Origin: an uncultured Gammaproteobacteria bacterium
GTDB taxonomy: Bacteria; Pseudomonadota; Gammaproteobacteria; Eutrophobiales; Eutrophobiaceae
Direction of reading: 5' to 3'
Length of the DNA stretch: 64,000 bases
Assembly: GCA_943788005.1 (NCBI GenBank)
Contig: CALSOP010000002.1
Coordinates: 62,001-126,000, forward strand
Within the stretch, counting starts at the first letter, position 1, and the number at the start of each line of letters is the position of its first letter. This document shows positions 1 to 9,851 of the stretch, in pieces. The notes beneath the pieces were generated by a model. That model worked only from the letters and a program-made list of their open reading frames with translations, did not search any database and had not been told where the DNA came from. The position numbers and the translations under genes were made by a program.

Positions 1-721
1 TATCTGAATAGGGAATTTCTGCCAGTTTTATATCAGCACCAACCTTGCTTGCTTTCAATATATGACCAAGGTCGGCGAATAAACCATCCGATATATCAAT
101 ACAACTTGTCGCTATACTCCGCAAAGTAGTGCCTGTTTTTGTTCTAGCCTCGGGACGGTGCAAACGTTGAATTTCTTCTTTGGTTGCGTCTGGATATAAA
201 ACGTTATCTTCAATGCTCTTAAACGCATACGCCGCTGCACCCAACTTGCCACTGACGTAGATCGAGTCGCCGGGATTGGCACCACTACGACGCAAGGATT
301 TTCCTTTCGGATTAATCCCGTGTATCTGTACAGTTATAGAGAGTGGACCTTTAGTCAGATCTCCACCGATTAACACCAATCCATGTTCTTTTGCTAATTG
401 ATTAAAGCTAGATGAAAATTTTTCTATCCAGACCAAATCCTGGTCTGGCAGCGTTAAAGATAGACTGATCCAGCGCGATGAGGCACCCATGGCTGCTATA
501 TCACTCAGATTGACGGCAAGTGATTTATAGGCAATATCTTCTGGAAGTGCGTCTGCGAAAAAATGAACTCCTGATACCAGAGTATCCATTGATATAACTA
601 GTTCAGAATCATCGGGAACATTAACGATAGCTGCATCATCACCAATGCCTAAAGCGAGACCACCATTGCTGGCCGGATGAGCACTTTTAAAAAAACATTC
701 TATAATTTCGAATTCGTTCAT
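1..721 (-). CDS. thiL: Thiamine-monophosphate kinase, C-terminus cut off by window edge
   Basis: ThiL phosphorylates thiamine monophosphate to thiamine diphosphate in the cytoplasm, the last step of thiamine cofactor synthesis. The frame starts at the ATG complementary to 719-721 and stays open to the window edge, giving about 240 residues of a protein usually near 320. The AIR-synthase-like N-terminal fold is visible: GIGDDAAIV near residue 25, the Mg-binding SMDTLVSGVHF stretch, LSDIAAMGA, GGDLTKG and, near the truncated end, CIDISDGL. It lies 36 bases downstream of nusB as the last visible gene of the riboflavin/nusB operon, a common gammaproteobacterial arrangement. The truncation is only the window limit. 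Confidence 0.93.
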   Translation of the reverse strand, partial: MNEFEIIECFFKSAHPASNGGLALGIGDDAAIVNVPDDSELVISMDTLVSGVHFFADALPEDIAYKSLAVNLSDIAAMGASSRWISLSLTLPDQDLVWIEKFSSSFNQLAKEHGLVLIGGDLTKGPLSITVQIHGINPKGKSLRRSGANPGDSIYVSGKLGAAAYAFKSIEDNVLYPDATKEEIQRLHRPEARTKTGTTLRSIATSCIDISDGLFADLGHILKASKVGADIKLAEIPYSD

Positions 722-757
722 GGGAGCATCAGGTACTGAAACGCACAAAGGGTCAGG

Positions 758-1216
758 CTAACTGGCGTTGCTAATTTCTATTGAGCGCAATTCTTTGGCA
801 ACTTTATCAAGAATGCCATTGATATATTTATAGGATTGTTCTGCACCAAACATCTTGGCTAGTTCTATAGATTCATTAACAACGATACGCCAGGGTATTT
901 CAAGATGATGTTCCAATTCATAACAACCAATGTGCAAAATAGCACGCTCGATGGCATCAAGTTCATTCACTGGTCTATCGATTAAATCGCTTAGTCTTGA
1001 GTCAAGTTCACCACTATGTTTGATAGTCCCCCTTAACAGCAGCTTAAAATATTCAACGTCCGTTTTTGCCAATGTTTGCTCATCACTCTCAAACTCAGCA
1101 ATGACATCTGCGACATCTTTGCCTGTCATAAACCACTGGTATAATGCCTGAACTGTATTTCGTCTGGCTTTAATTCGGGCACGTTTACTGATGGCAGGTG
1201 CATTATTGCTATTCAT
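758..1216 (-). CDS. nusB: Transcription antitermination factor NusB
   Basis: NusB binds boxA RNA together with NusE (ribosomal protein S10) and promotes antitermination, chiefly of rRNA operons. At 152 residues it is slightly longer than the usual 140 or so. The N-terminal basic stretch with ARRNTVQALYQW, the central LDAIERAILHIGCYEL helix and the C-terminal NESIELAKMFG...YINGILDKVA segment are the family landmarks. The start overlaps the ribH stop by four bases (ATGA), implying translational coupling. Family and context agree, so the call is secure. Confidence 0.96.
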   Translation of the reverse strand: MNSNNAPAISKRARIKARRNTVQALYQWFMTGKDVADVIAEFESDEQTLAKTDVEYFKLLLRGTIKHSGELDSRLSDLIDRPVNELDAIERAILHIGCYELEHHLEIPWRIVVNESIELAKMFGAEQSYKYINGILDKVAKELRSIEISNAS

Positions 1217-1692
1217 GATTTTATTTTTTCCAGTACACCAATCATCTCTAATGCTGCTGCTGCTGCTTCTGATCCTTTATTACTTTCTTCATCACCGGCT
1301 CTATCCATCGCTTGCTCGGAATTGTCTACGGTTAAGACACCAAAAATAACCGGCACACCTGAATCAATCGCTAATTGTCCGATACCACGCGTACATTCGT
1401 TCGAGATAAAATCAAAATGTGGAGTTTCACCCCTGATTATTGCCCCAAGCGTTATGATTGCATCATATTCGTTCTCGTCGAGTAATGCCTGAACCGCAAC
1501 AGGAATTTCAAATGCACCCGGCACTTTGACTGATGTGATTGCTTCATTATTAATACCACTAGAATTAAGCATCTTTATTGCACCATCGTATAAGCGATCA
1601 ACAATGAAACTATTAAATCGACTTGCAACAATCGCAATATTTACAGATCCGGTATAGGCTTCTTTTTGTTCTATTATTGTTATTTCAGACAT
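1213..1692 (-). CDS. ribH: 6,7-dimethyl-8-ribityllumazine synthase
   Basis: RibH condenses the pyrimidine made by RibD with the four-carbon unit made by RibB to give lumazine, the substrate of riboflavin synthase. It normally assembles into a hollow 60-mer or pentamers. The 159-residue protein has the substrate-binding ASRFNSFIV near the N-terminus, the VPGAFEIP loop, and GAIIRGETPHFDFI with the catalytic histidine. It sits 13 bases after ribB in a ribD-ribE-ribB-ribH-nusB order, so it should be cotranscribed with its pathway partners. Confidence 0.97.
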   Translation of the reverse strand: MSEITIIEQKEAYTGSVNIAIVASRFNSFIVDRLYDGAIKMLNSSGINNEAITSVKVPGAFEIPVAVQALLDENEYDAIITLGAIIRGETPHFDFISNECTRGIGQLAIDSGVPVIFGVLTVDNSEQAMDRAGDEESNKGSEAAAAALEMIGVLEKIKS

Positions 1693-1705
1693 AGCTTATT
1701 TTTTA

Positions 1706-2812
1706 TTAGTTCACGTATTCAACAACTTCTAATCCAAAACCCGACAAGGCATGGATGCGTTTTGGTGCACTAAGTACACGCATTTTTCTAACACCTAAAT
1801 CAGAAAGAATCTGCGCACCCAGTCCAATGGTACGCAAGTCTTTACTGTTTTTATTATTATTCATTTCTACTTTCTGCGTATTAGTTTTATATGATTCGAT
1901 TTGGTTAATTAATTCTATCGGTTCATATTGATTACATAAAATAACGATTACACCTGATTCTTCTTTAGCAATTCGTTGCAAGACATCATTGACTGGCCAC
2001 CCTCGATCTTTAGCAAGACTACCTGTGAGATCTGAAATGGGATTCTCTAAATGTACTCGAACCAGCGTTGGTGTATCGGGATCTAACTTTCCTTTGACCA
2101 ACGCAAGGTGTAGTTTCTTTTCAACCTTATCCTGATAGGCATGTAATACAAACTCTCCGTATTCTGTTGGGAAAACAGTTTCAGTCATATGCTCTACCGT
2201 TTTTTCATTCTCTATACGGTAGCGAATAAGATCGGCAATAGTACCAATCTTTACCCCATGTTCTTTAGCGAAGTTTTCTAAATCAGGTCGCCTTGCCATA
2301 GTTCCATCATCATTTAATATTTCAACTATAACTGCTGAAGATTCTAGTCCGGCGAGCCTTGCCAGATCACAACCTGCCTCAGTATGGCCAGCACGCGATA
2401 ACACACCACCCGCTTGCGCCATCAATGGAAAAACATGACCCGGTTGTACCAAATCAGTGGGCTTGGCATCTGGCGCTACTGCTTTTTGAATTGTAAGCGC
2501 GCGATCCGCAGCAGAAATTCCGGTAGTAACCCCCTCTGCAGCTTCGATTGATACCGTAAAGTTTGTTCCAAAATTTGAATTTGAATTACTGGTCATTAAC
2601 GGCAAATTTAATTTTTGGCAATGCTCACCGGTTAATGTTAAACAGATCAAGCCACGACCATATCGTGCCATAAAATTGATATCTTCAGAACGAACACATG
2701 ATGCTGCGATGATCAAATCACCTTCATTCTCGCGATCTTCATCATCCATTAATATGACCATACGGCCATTACGGATTTCATCTATAATTTCTGACGTGGT
2801 ATTAAGTGACAT
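1706..2812 (-). CDS. ribB: 3,4-dihydroxy-2-butanone 4-phosphate synthase with degenerate GTP cyclohydrolase II domain
   Basis: The N-terminal 200 residues form a full RibB domain, which makes the four-carbon donor for lumazine from ribulose 5-phosphate. The acidic DDEDRENEGD motif (about 23-32) and GHTEAGCDLARLAG (about 141-154) are intact. The remaining ~165 residues align with GTP cyclohydrolase II, ending in GLGAQILSDLGVRKMR, but the zinc-binding cysteine cluster (family pattern GxC...RCDCG) is replaced by sequence with no cysteine (GSLAKDRGWPVNDVLQRIA). The second domain is therefore unlikely to open GTP. Such RibB-plus-inactive-domain hybrids are known in proteobacteria, where a separate ribA does the cyclohydrolase step. 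Annotation as bifunctional RibBA would probably be wrong. Confidence 0.93.
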   Translation of the reverse strand: MSLNTTSEIIDEIRNGRMVILMDDEDRENEGDLIIAASCVRSEDINFMARYGRGLICLTLTGEHCQKLNLPLMTSNSNSNFGTNFTVSIEAAEGVTTGISAADRALTIQKAVAPDAKPTDLVQPGHVFPLMAQAGGVLSRAGHTEAGCDLARLAGLESSAVIVEILNDDGTMARRPDLENFAKEHGVKIGTIADLIRYRIENEKTVEHMTETVFPTEYGEFVLHAYQDKVEKKLHLALVKGKLDPDTPTLVRVHLENPISDLTGSLAKDRGWPVNDVLQRIAKEESGVIVILCNQYEPIELINQIESYKTNTQKVEMNNNKNSKDLRTIGLGAQILSDLGVRKMRVLSAPKRIHALSGFGLEVVEYVN

Positions 2813-2854
2813 AATATTTCTTTATTTTTCTAGGCAACAGGTAACTATACATTA

Positions 2855-3445
2855 TTATTTTACTATTAACTGATCTAGATATCGCGCAATCAGGTCAACT
2901 TCAATATTCACTTGGTTACCAATTTCGTATTCCGAAAATATCGTTTCAGATAATGTGTGCGGAATGATATTGACACTAAAGGCATTTCCTTCGACAACAT
3001 TGATGGTCAAACTAACACCATCGACAGTCACTGATCCCTTTTTTGATATATATCGATTCAATGCTGGCGGGACTTCAATTGAATAGCGTACTGAACGTGC
3101 ATCCTCGTCCATATCTAACACCTTACCAATGCCATCTACGTGACCGCTGACCATATGACCATTAAGTCGATCAGACAACTGCATTGCCTTTTCCAAATTG
3201 ACAGAGGAATCCACGCCCAGCTTAGAAAAAGTCGTTAGTTCTAATGTTTCATTTGATAAATCGGCCGCGAAAGAATTATTATCTTTTTCGATTATTGTTA
3301 AACACGCACCATTAACGGCAATGCTATCACCAACACTTAAATCAGATAGATTCATAGTGCCTGCATTAAATACGAAACAGCTATCAGCTCCGTGTTGAAT
3401 AATAGCGCTAATTTTTCCTATACTCTGAATAATTCCTGTAAACAT
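2855..3445 (-). CDS. ribE: Riboflavin synthase, alpha subunit
   Basis: This enzyme dismutates two lumazine molecules to riboflavin and the RibH pyrimidine substrate. The 196-residue protein shows the hallmark MFTGIIQ N-terminus and two tandem lumazine-binding barrels: residues 1-95 with NGACLTI, and 96-190 with GHVDGIG and DGVSLTIN. Length matches the family (about 200-215). It lies between ribD and ribB, 14 bases after ribD. The symbol varies between species (ribC in E. coli, ribE in many others). Confidence 0.96.
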   Translation of the reverse strand: MFTGIIQSIGKISAIIQHGADSCFVFNAGTMNLSDLSVGDSIAVNGACLTIIEKDNNSFAADLSNETLELTTFSKLGVDSSVNLEKAMQLSDRLNGHMVSGHVDGIGKVLDMDEDARSVRYSIEVPPALNRYISKKGSVTVDGVSLTINVVEGNAFSVNIIPHTLSETIFSEYEIGNQVNIEVDLIARYLDQLIVK

Positions 3446-3459
3446 AAAATAGTTTAACC

Positions 3460-4545
3460 TTAGAGTGTTAATGTAAAACGCAGATCTTTTCCTATTTGCC
3501 GGACATCAATTATTTCGAGTTGTTTTGCTTCACTGAGTTTTTCAAGCTGTTTTAATTTTACTAATGGATTTGCGTCATTACCAAGTAATACTGGCGCCAT
3601 ATAAACAATCAGTTCGTCGATTAAACCTTTTTCTATTAATGCCCCAGAAAATGTCGAACCTGCTTCAACCAAAATTTCATTAATTTCAAACTCATTTGCC
3701 AGATGCATAAACACATCGTTCAACCACGAATCAGTCTTAGCTAGATAGACGACTTCGGCACCAAGCTTTTCTAGTGCATGAATGCGTTCATCATTATCTA
3801 CCTCTGTATAAATAATGATTTGTCCAGAAATGCTAAATATCTTTGCCTGATCAGGTGTTTTGAGTGTTCTGTCCACTATCACACGAGCCGCTTGTTTGAA
3901 TTCAATATCCAGATTTCGCGCATTTAATGAAGCATCATCCTTTATAAGCGTTTCGACACTGGTCAAAACGGCACTACTTGCTGCGCGTAAACGATGCACA
4001 TCTCGCCGCGACAATTCAGAACTAATCCACTGACTCTCTCCATTAGCTAAAGCAGTACGCCCATCCAGACTCATCGCCATTTTGCACCGCGTGTGGGGCA
4101 AATGCTGTGTCATTCGTTTGATAAAGCCAGGATTTAGTTTCTGCGCCTCAAGTTCAAGCAAACCTTGCTTGACGCTTATGCCTGCATTTTCAAGTTTTTC
4201 AATCCCTGAACCAGCAACAAGCGGATTAGGGTCAACCATGGCAATAATGACATCAGCCACCTTCATATTAATCAATGCTTCAACACAAGGCGGAGTCCGT
4301 CCATGATGAGAACAGGGTTCAAGTGTTAAATAAACAGTAGAACCTGAGGCATCATTACAGTCATTAAGCGCATTTATCTCAGCATGTGCTTCGCCCGCTA
4401 ATGCGTGCCATCCTTCTGAGATAATTTGGTTATCTCTACTTACAACACAACCAACCCGTGGGTTGGGATCACAGGTATAACGACCACGCTTTGCCAGTTG
4501 AATAGCGCGAGACATAAATTGAAAATCTTGTGCTGTCCACGTCAA
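3460..4545 (-). CDS. ribD: Bifunctional pyrimidine deaminase/reductase RibD
   Basis: RibD deaminates and then reduces the pyrimidine produced from GTP, two successive steps of riboflavin synthesis. The N-terminal zinc deaminase carries His54-Ala-Glu56 and the [11 protein letters not shown] zinc site (Cys78 and Cys87). The C-terminal half (about 146-361) is the NADPH-dependent reductase, with [15 protein letters not shown] at its start and [12 protein letters not shown] near its end. The 361 residues are the usual length. Its start overlaps the nrdR stop by four bases, so nrdR and the riboflavin genes are probably read as one transcript. Confidence 0.96.
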   Translation of the reverse strand: MTWTAQDFQFMSRAIQLAKRGRYTCDPNPRVGCVVSRDNQIISEGWHALAGEAHAEINALNDCNDASGSTVYLTLEPCSHHGRTPPCVEALINMKVADVIIAMVDPNPLVAGSGIEKLENAGISVKQGLLELEAQKLNPGFIKRMTQHLPHTRCKMAMSLDGRTALANGESQWISSELSRRDVHRLRAASSAVLTSVETLIKDDASLNARNLDIEFKQAARVIVDRTLKTPDQAKIFSISGQIIIYTEVDNDERIHALEKLGAEVVYLAKTDSWLNDVFMHLANEFEINEILVEAGSTFSGALIEKGLIDELIVYMAPVLLGNDANPLVKLKQLEKLSEAKQLEIIDVRQIGKDLRFTLTL

Positions 4546-5054
4546 TTCTCATCACCATCAGTATCAAGAAAATCAAGTTGACTCTTTTTTAGCTCAGGTG
4601 GTAATTCATGTTCGAGGCGTTCTATTTCTTCTAGAAAAGCACGCACATCTTCAAAGCTTCTATAGACTGAGGCAAACCGAACATAGGCAACCTGATCTAA
4701 ACCACGTAATTGCTCCATGACCCAATCACCAACACGTATTGATTTGACCTCTCGATCACCCGTGGCACGTAATTTGTGCATAATGTTTGATACAGCAAGT
4801 TCTACTCGTTCCATCTCAACAGGACGTTTTTCAATCGCTCGTAGAATACCACCACGTAATTTTTCTTCCTTGAATGGCTCGCGTCTGCCGTCTGATTTAA
4901 TAATACGAGGAAAATTAAGCTCGGCTGATTCGTAGGTCGTATAACGTTCTTTGCACTTGGTACACTCACGTCGACGACGGATTTGATTGCCTTCACCAAC
5001 TAGACGTGAATCAATAACGCGTGTATCAGGATCTGCGCAAAAAGGACAATGCAT
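4542..5054 (-). CDS. nrdR: Transcriptional repressor NrdR
   Basis: NrdR senses ATP/dATP and represses ribonucleotide reductase genes by binding NrdR boxes. The 170-residue protein has the N-terminal zinc ribbon (Cys3, Cys6, Cys31, Cys34) and an ATP-cone domain from about residue 49 to 139 ([14 protein letters not shown], then [12 protein letters not shown]). The acidic tail to residue 170 is typical of gammaproteobacteria. It is the first gene of the unit that continues into ribD and follows a strong hairpin after glyA. Confidence 0.96.
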   Translation of the reverse strand: MHCPFCADPDTRVIDSRLVGEGNQIRRRRECTKCKERYTTYESAELNFPRIIKSDGRREPFKEEKLRGGILRAIEKRPVEMERVELAVSNIMHKLRATGDREVKSIRVGDWVMEQLRGLDQVAYVRFASVYRSFEDVRAFLEEIERLEHELPPELKKSQLDFLDTDGDEN

Positions 5055-5090
5055 CTACTACCTACCTATTTAAGGTTCTGAAATGAATAA

Positions 5091-5122
5091 GGGATTGCCA
5101 GAAAATTATATCAGGCAATCCC
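5091..5122 (-). terminator. Hairpin between glyA and nrdR
   Basis: A perfect nine-base-pair stem (GGGATTGCC at 5091-5099 with GGCAATCCC at 5114-5122) encloses a 14-base loop. It lies 24 bases beyond the glyA stop in the direction of transcription. The T-tract that follows on the minus strand is weak, so it may act as an attenuator or an mRNA-end stabiliser rather than a full stop, leaving some read-through into nrdR-rib. Confidence 0.7.
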
Positions 5123-5145
5123 CTAAACAAACACTTACATTACGA

Positions 5146-6414
5146 TTACTTTAAGTCGTCATTCGACTCATACAATGGTCGACTCTTACAAAGCGCAATT
5201 ACTTCACCTTTAACGCGCTCGATAACAGACTCATCACCCATATTATCCATAATGTCACAAATCCAGTTAGCTACTTGTTTACAGTCAGCTTCATTAAAAC
5301 CACGTGTAGTAATTGAAGGCGTACCAACACGTATACCACTCGTTACAAAAGGTGACTGCGGATCATTCGGCACAGCATTCTTGTTACAAGTGATATGAGC
5401 ACGGCCGATAGCAGCATCAACTTCTTTACCGGTTAAACCTTTTTCAACCATATCGACCAGGAATAGATGATTGTCAGTGCCACCAGAGACAATCTTTAAA
5501 CCGCGCTCAACAAAGGTCTCTGCCATTGCAACTGCGTTCTTTTTAACTTGTTGAATATAAGTCTTAAATTCTGGTTCCATACATTCTTTGAAAGCAACTG
5601 CTTTAGCTGCAATCGTATGCATGTGTGGACCACCTTGATACGCTGGGAAAACCATGAAGTTAATTTTCTTTTGAAAATCTTCATTAGCTTTACCCATAAT
5701 TATTCCAGAACGAGGGCCGCGTAATGTCTTGTGGGTTGTCGATGTAGTAACATCCGCAATCTGTACTGGGCTTGGATATTCGCCAGTCGCAACTAAACCA
5801 GCAACGTGAGCAATATCAGCAACCATTATCGCGCCAACTTTATCAGCTATCTCACGAAAACGTTCCCAATCAACAACACGTGAATAGGCAGAAAAACCGG
5901 TCATCAGTAATTTAGGCTTATGTTCCAATGCAAGTTCTTCAGCCTGGTCATAATCAATATAACCTTTGTCATCAAGACCGTATTGAACCGCATCATAGAT
6001 ACGACCAGAAACGTTAACACTTGCGCCATGAGTTAAATGACCGCCATGTGCCAAGCTCATTCCCATAATTTTATCGCCAGGGTTGATCAATGCTAAATAG
6101 ACAGCACCGTTTGCTTGTGAACCTGAATGAGGCTGTACGTTAGCCCAATCAGCACCAAATAATTCGCATGCACGATCAATGGCTAACTGTTCAGCAACAT
6201 CAACGTATTCACAACCACCGTAATAGCGTTTCCCTGGGTAACCCTCCGCATATTTATTGGTCAGCACTGAACCTTGGCATTCTAATACCCGTGGGCTGGT
6301 CATATTTTCTGAAGCAATCAATTCAATATGCTCTTCCTGACGGCGTCGCTCTCCTTCCATTGCGGCAAAGAGTTCATCATCATACCCTTCCACTTTAGTG
6401 TCTTTAGTAAACAT
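5146..6414 (-). CDS. glyA: Serine hydroxymethyltransferase
   Basis: GlyA interconverts serine and glycine while charging tetrahydrofolate with a one-carbon unit, and uses PLP. The 422-residue protein has the ASENMTSP start region, [11 protein letters not shown], the [10 protein letters not shown] motif and the PLP lysine in [13 protein letters not shown] (Lys229, same number as in E. coli). The gene stands 528 bases from cyaA on the other strand and upstream of nrdR, as in many gammaproteobacteria. It links functionally with fhs at 51.6 kb in one-carbon metabolism. Confidence 0.97.
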   Translation of the reverse strand: MFTKDTKVEGYDDELFAAMEGERRRQEEHIELIASENMTSPRVLECQGSVLTNKYAEGYPGKRYYGGCEYVDVAEQLAIDRACELFGADWANVQPHSGSQANGAVYLALINPGDKIMGMSLAHGGHLTHGASVNVSGRIYDAVQYGLDDKGYIDYDQAEELALEHKPKLLMTGFSAYSRVVDWERFREIADKVGAIMVADIAHVAGLVATGEYPSPVQIADVTTSTTHKTLRGPRSGIIMGKANEDFQKKINFMVFPAYQGGPHMHTIAAKAVAFKECMEPEFKTYIQQVKKNAVAMAETFVERGLKIVSGGTDNHLFLVDMVEKGLTGKEVDAAIGRAHITCNKNAVPNDPQSPFVTSGIRVGTPSITTRGFNEADCKQVANWICDIMDNMGDESVIERVKGEVIALCKSRPLYESNDDLK

Positions 6415-6942
6415 ATGTTTCCCTCAATTATTAATTAAAAATTTTATGAAATTAGTGAATTTTGTTCGTAGTACCTGACACTGTTTATCGATTAACATTT
6501 ACAGTGAATGGCTCAAGTTTTGTCTGGATAAACTACGCTAGTCTAAATATCGATATAGTGGTTTTTTCACTAGGCTACTTAATTTTGCCCACCAAAATTA
6601 TTATTATTATTTGCGCCCTAATTGACCTGTCCGTTAATACATCATGTCTTTCAAGCAGACGCGAATATTACCAAAACCTTCCAGCCAATGCATTGATGAG
6701 TACAAGCTATTTTTGTTCATCTTTCAATAGAGTAAATTTCACTAAAATTTATCTCTTATTTTTTTTATAAGCCAATGAAAAATATAGGCTTTTATTATAT
6801 CTAAAATAACTATTTTTTATGAAGATATTTCTAAATCTGCCGATAACTGTCTTAGACTCCAAAATACTGGAGGTAATAAATATGGACAACACAGTTTACC
6901 CGGATTGTATAAATAATATATTATAAATCAATGAGATAGCGT
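6415..6942. other. Divergent intergenic region glyA/cyaA
   Basis: This 528-base AT-rich stretch separates divergently transcribed glyA and cyaA and must hold both promoters. A TTG-initiated open frame at 6462-6770 has no ribosome site and no family resemblance, so I do not call it. A weak hairpin (AAGCC at 6769-6773 with GGCTT at 6787-6791) is followed by a few Ts. A very short frame with a strong Shine-Dalgarno just before cyaA is listed separately. I could not identify a CRP site with confidence. Confidence 0.5.
6882..6926 (+). CDS. Possible 14-residue leader peptide upstream of cyaA
   Basis: An ATG at 6882 follows a near-consensus Shine-Dalgarno (TGGAGGT, 6868-6874) at good distance and opens a 14-codon frame, MDNTVYPDCINNIL, that stops at 6926, 16 bases before the cyaA ATG. 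cyaA itself has only a weak ribosome site, so translation may be coupled to this leader. There is no run of a single amino acid of the kind used in classic attenuators. I do not recognise a family; it could be chance. Confidence 0.35.
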   Translation: MDNTVYPDCINNIL

Positions 6943-9774
6943 ATGTCCCTCAGTTCAGAACAAGACTTAACTCCCGTTCCTGTTAGCGTAGAAGCCCATT
7001 TTCTTAAGATTAACCAACAACGAATCGAGCTGACATGCCAAGGGCTCAGTGATCGACAAGCCAAATTTATTGAGCTTTTACCACTCCTTTTTCATGAAAA
7101 TAACTCAAGTTTGCCCGGTTATATTAACGATGCTACCCCTGCAGGCATATCCGAGTACGCTACAGAACAGTCAACGATAAAAATAGCCAAAAGTTTTTTT
7201 AAGGATTACAAAATAACTCGTCGCGCGCGCCGCATCATGGACATACATGGCATGTATTTTATGGGCAGCAGTGGCTCGATAGCTTATAACAGTAAAAGTG
7301 ATTTTGATGTCTGGTTACTGCATTCCACATCATTGGATGCTGATGCCATAGATCTTGTTCAACAAAAAGCCTATGCCATTGAACAATGGGCAGATAAAGA
7401 CCTAAATCTTGAAGTCCATTTTTTTGTCTTTTCTGCAGAAGAATTTAAACATGGGGTACAACAGGGCTTGTCTTCAGAGAGTAGTGGTTCTGCACAACAC
7501 TATCTATTACTTGACGAATTTTATCGTTCAAGTTTATTAATCGCTGGCAAGATTCCTACCTGGTGGCTTGTGCCTCCAGAACATGAACAAAACTATGATG
7601 CCTATATCGAAGAGCTGACTCGTCAAGACAAGATCAAACCATCAGACAGCATTGACTTTGGTGCTGTTGCAGATATACCCGCATCAGAATTTTTTGGCGC
7701 AGCCGTATGGCAACTTTATAAGAGTATTGATTCTCCCTATAAATCTCTGATGAAACTACTATTGATGGAAGTTTATGCAAGCGAATATCCTTCAATATCA
7801 TTATTGAGCAAGATGTTTAAAGATGCCGTCTATCAAGGCGTCGAAACACTCGATGATCTTGATCCTTACTTGATGATGTATAAGAAGGTTGAAGAATATT
7901 TGATGGTTCGAAATCAACGTGAACGCCTCGAACTATTTCGTCAATGTTTTTATGTAAAAATAAAAGAACCACTTAGTCACGAGATTAAAAAGACAAGCTG
8001 GCGTAGAGATCTTTTCAAACAAGTTGCACTTGATTGGGGCTGGACACAAGAACAATTCAAGTTAATGGATGCTAAAAATGAGTGGCAAATAGATATGATA
8101 GCCCAACAACGGAATCGATTGATGAATGCATTAACTGAGAGTTATCGTTTCCTGTCAGCATTCGCCCGTCAAAATACTGAAGTATCTAGAGTCAGCCAAA
8201 CTGAATTAAACGTTCTAGGCCGTAAGCTCTACGCCGCATTTGAACGTAAGTCCGGAAAAATAGATATTATCAACCGTGAAAATCATGGCAGCATGAATTA
8301 TTCTAAAATCACGATTCATCAGAAGAAAAACCAGTCTGGGAAAGACAGTTGGCAAATGTATCAAGGCCATATAAGCGCACATGTGATTAATGATTACAGC
8401 CCTATTAAACGTACACACAGTGTCATCGAATTAATTGCATGGGCATATTTCAATAAAATCATTGATTCACACTCTGCAATATCACTGAATAATAATGATG
8501 CACTAACTGTCAAGGAGATAAGACAACTACTAGTCTGTTTTGAAGAAGAGTTCCCATCACGACAATTGCCAGAAGCGGATTTTAATAATTTAAATCAACC
8601 GGCACAGGTACAGCATGCCTGTGTTTATATAAACGTAGGTCATGTCCCACAAACTGGAGCAAAAGAAAACGAACATCATGTCTCCAGCATCAGGGACAAT
8701 ATTCTCAGTTATGGCGGCCAACATAATAACCTCGCTTATAGCTTTGATTTATTAATATGCACCACATGGGAAGAGTTACTGACTTTTAGATTCGAAGGAA
8801 ATGATGCCTTGTTGCAGTGTATATGTGAATACTTGCGCTGGACACCACTAGGAGGTGGCTCCAGACCACCTAAGCTCAATGCATTTTGTTATTCTTCGAG
8901 TTATGGTCCAAAGATTACAAAAAGAACTGAAGAAATTATACAAAGTGTTGCTACAGAATATTATGGAAAGCTACTATATGAAAATACTCGTTATGTGATT
9001 GCGATTGAAGACACTTATTACATGCTCTTCAATGAGAATGACCGCCTACGACACAAACACATTGGCTCTAAGGCTAATTTATTACGTAGCCTTGCTGCAC
9101 CTAACAGCAAATTTAGTCCTGTACTATTCGAAAATAAAACGTATGGGAATAAAGTTGTTCAGGAAATATTTAAATACAATATGCCTGAACGTATCCAATT
9201 ATTTTTTTCAATAAATAACAACATGGCTGACATCTACATTATTGACGAGAATGGTTCTTTGTTTTTTCAAACCATACCATTCCATGATAGTAAGGCATTA
9301 ATTAATCATTTCGAACTCTTTTTCAAATCTACAATTAACCGGCGCATATTTCTTAACCTGGACGCAGAATCTAATATTGAAGATCTAGAACTTGAATTCA
9401 ACTTAATCGATTATGATAAAGATAGAACATTACATCTTAAGAACCTAAATAATGATGTTGAAGAAAGTGACCGTGGTTTCTTTAATATACAAGTTATCGG
9501 TAGTCCTGATGATGAACATAACTCCTTATGTGTCTTTTGTCAGGATAAAGAATTTTCCTACATAGAACACGGCAAAGAATTATTCAATGTTGTTGCAAAT
9601 CACATCATAAAACAGAGAGCTAACGGTCAAAAGTATCCTATCTATATTACTGATATAGATATCTCGCGTGGATTAATAAGCCAAGTTGAATCGGACAGCT
9701 TGCAAACCATACATTATCTAAATTATAAAAAACGTATTGAAGACAAGCTCAACCAGGCTATTGCAACAAGCTGA
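6943..9774 (+). CDS. cyaA: Class I adenylate cyclase
   Basis: CyaA converts ATP to cyclic AMP, the co-activator of CRP. The 943-residue protein is long like the Pseudomonas enzyme (E. coli has 848). The catalytic N-terminal half shows the nucleotidyltransferase signature MGSSGSIAYNSKSDFDVWLLH's core: GSSGS at 108-112 and the paired aspartates 120 and 122. The class I signature segment around FGAAVWQLYKSIDSPYKS follows near residue 250. The C-terminal half is the regulatory region. Translation begins at an ATG with a weak ribosome site; a short leader frame with a strong one ends just upstream. It is followed 77 bases later by a DUF815 ATPase. Confidence 0.95.
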   Translation: MSLSSEQDLTPVPVSVEAHFLKINQQRIELTCQGLSDRQAKFIELLPLLFHENNSSLPGYINDATPAGISEYATEQSTIKIAKSFFKDYKITRRARRIMDIHGMYFMGSSGSIAYNSKSDFDVWLLHSTSLDADAIDLVQQKAYAIEQWADKDLNLEVHFFVFSAEEFKHGVQQGLSSESSGSAQHYLLLDEFYRSSLLIAGKIPTWWLVPPEHEQNYDAYIEELTRQDKIKPSDSIDFGAVADIPASEFFGAAVWQLYKSIDSPYKSLMKLLLMEVYASEYPSISLLSKMFKDAVYQGVETLDDLDPYLMMYKKVEEYLMVRNQRERLELFRQCFYVKIKEPLSHEIKKTSWRRDLFKQVALDWGWTQEQFKLMDAKNEWQIDMIAQQRNRLMNALTESYRFLSAFARQNTEVSRVSQTELNVLGRKLYAAFERKSGKIDIINRENHGSMNYSKITIHQKKNQSGKDSWQMYQGHISAHVINDYSPIKRTHSVIELIAWAYFNKIIDSHSAISLNNNDALTVKEIRQLLVCFEEEFPSRQLPEADFNNLNQPAQVQHACVYINVGHVPQTGAKENEHHVSSIRDNILSYGGQHNNLAYSFDLLICTTWEELLTFRFEGNDALLQCICEYLRWTPLGGGSRPPKLNAFCYSSSYGPKITKRTEEIIQSVATEYYGKLLYENTRYVIAIEDTYYMLFNENDRLRHKHIGSKANLLRSLAAPNSKFSPVLFENKTYGNKVVQEIFKYNMPERIQLFFSINNNMADIYIIDENGSLFFQTIPFHDSKALINHFELFFKSTINRRIFLNLDAESNIEDLELEFNLIDYDKDRTLHLKNLNNDVEESDRGFFNIQVIGSPDDEHNSLCVFCQDKEFSYIEHGKELFNVVANHIIKQRANGQKYPIYITDIDISRGLISQVESDSLQTIHYLNYKKRIEDKLNQAIATS

Positions 9775-9851
9775 TTACTCAACATACAGGAGATTCTCTC
9801 TAGAGACTGAAGTATAATTATCGACCTAATAAAACATACTTCGGTGATGCC

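Noticed and set aside
6462-6770. 102-codon frame in the glyA/cyaA gap
   Set aside because: It begins at TTG without a ribosome site, has no recognisable motifs, and its hydrophobic stretches follow from AT-rich sequence.
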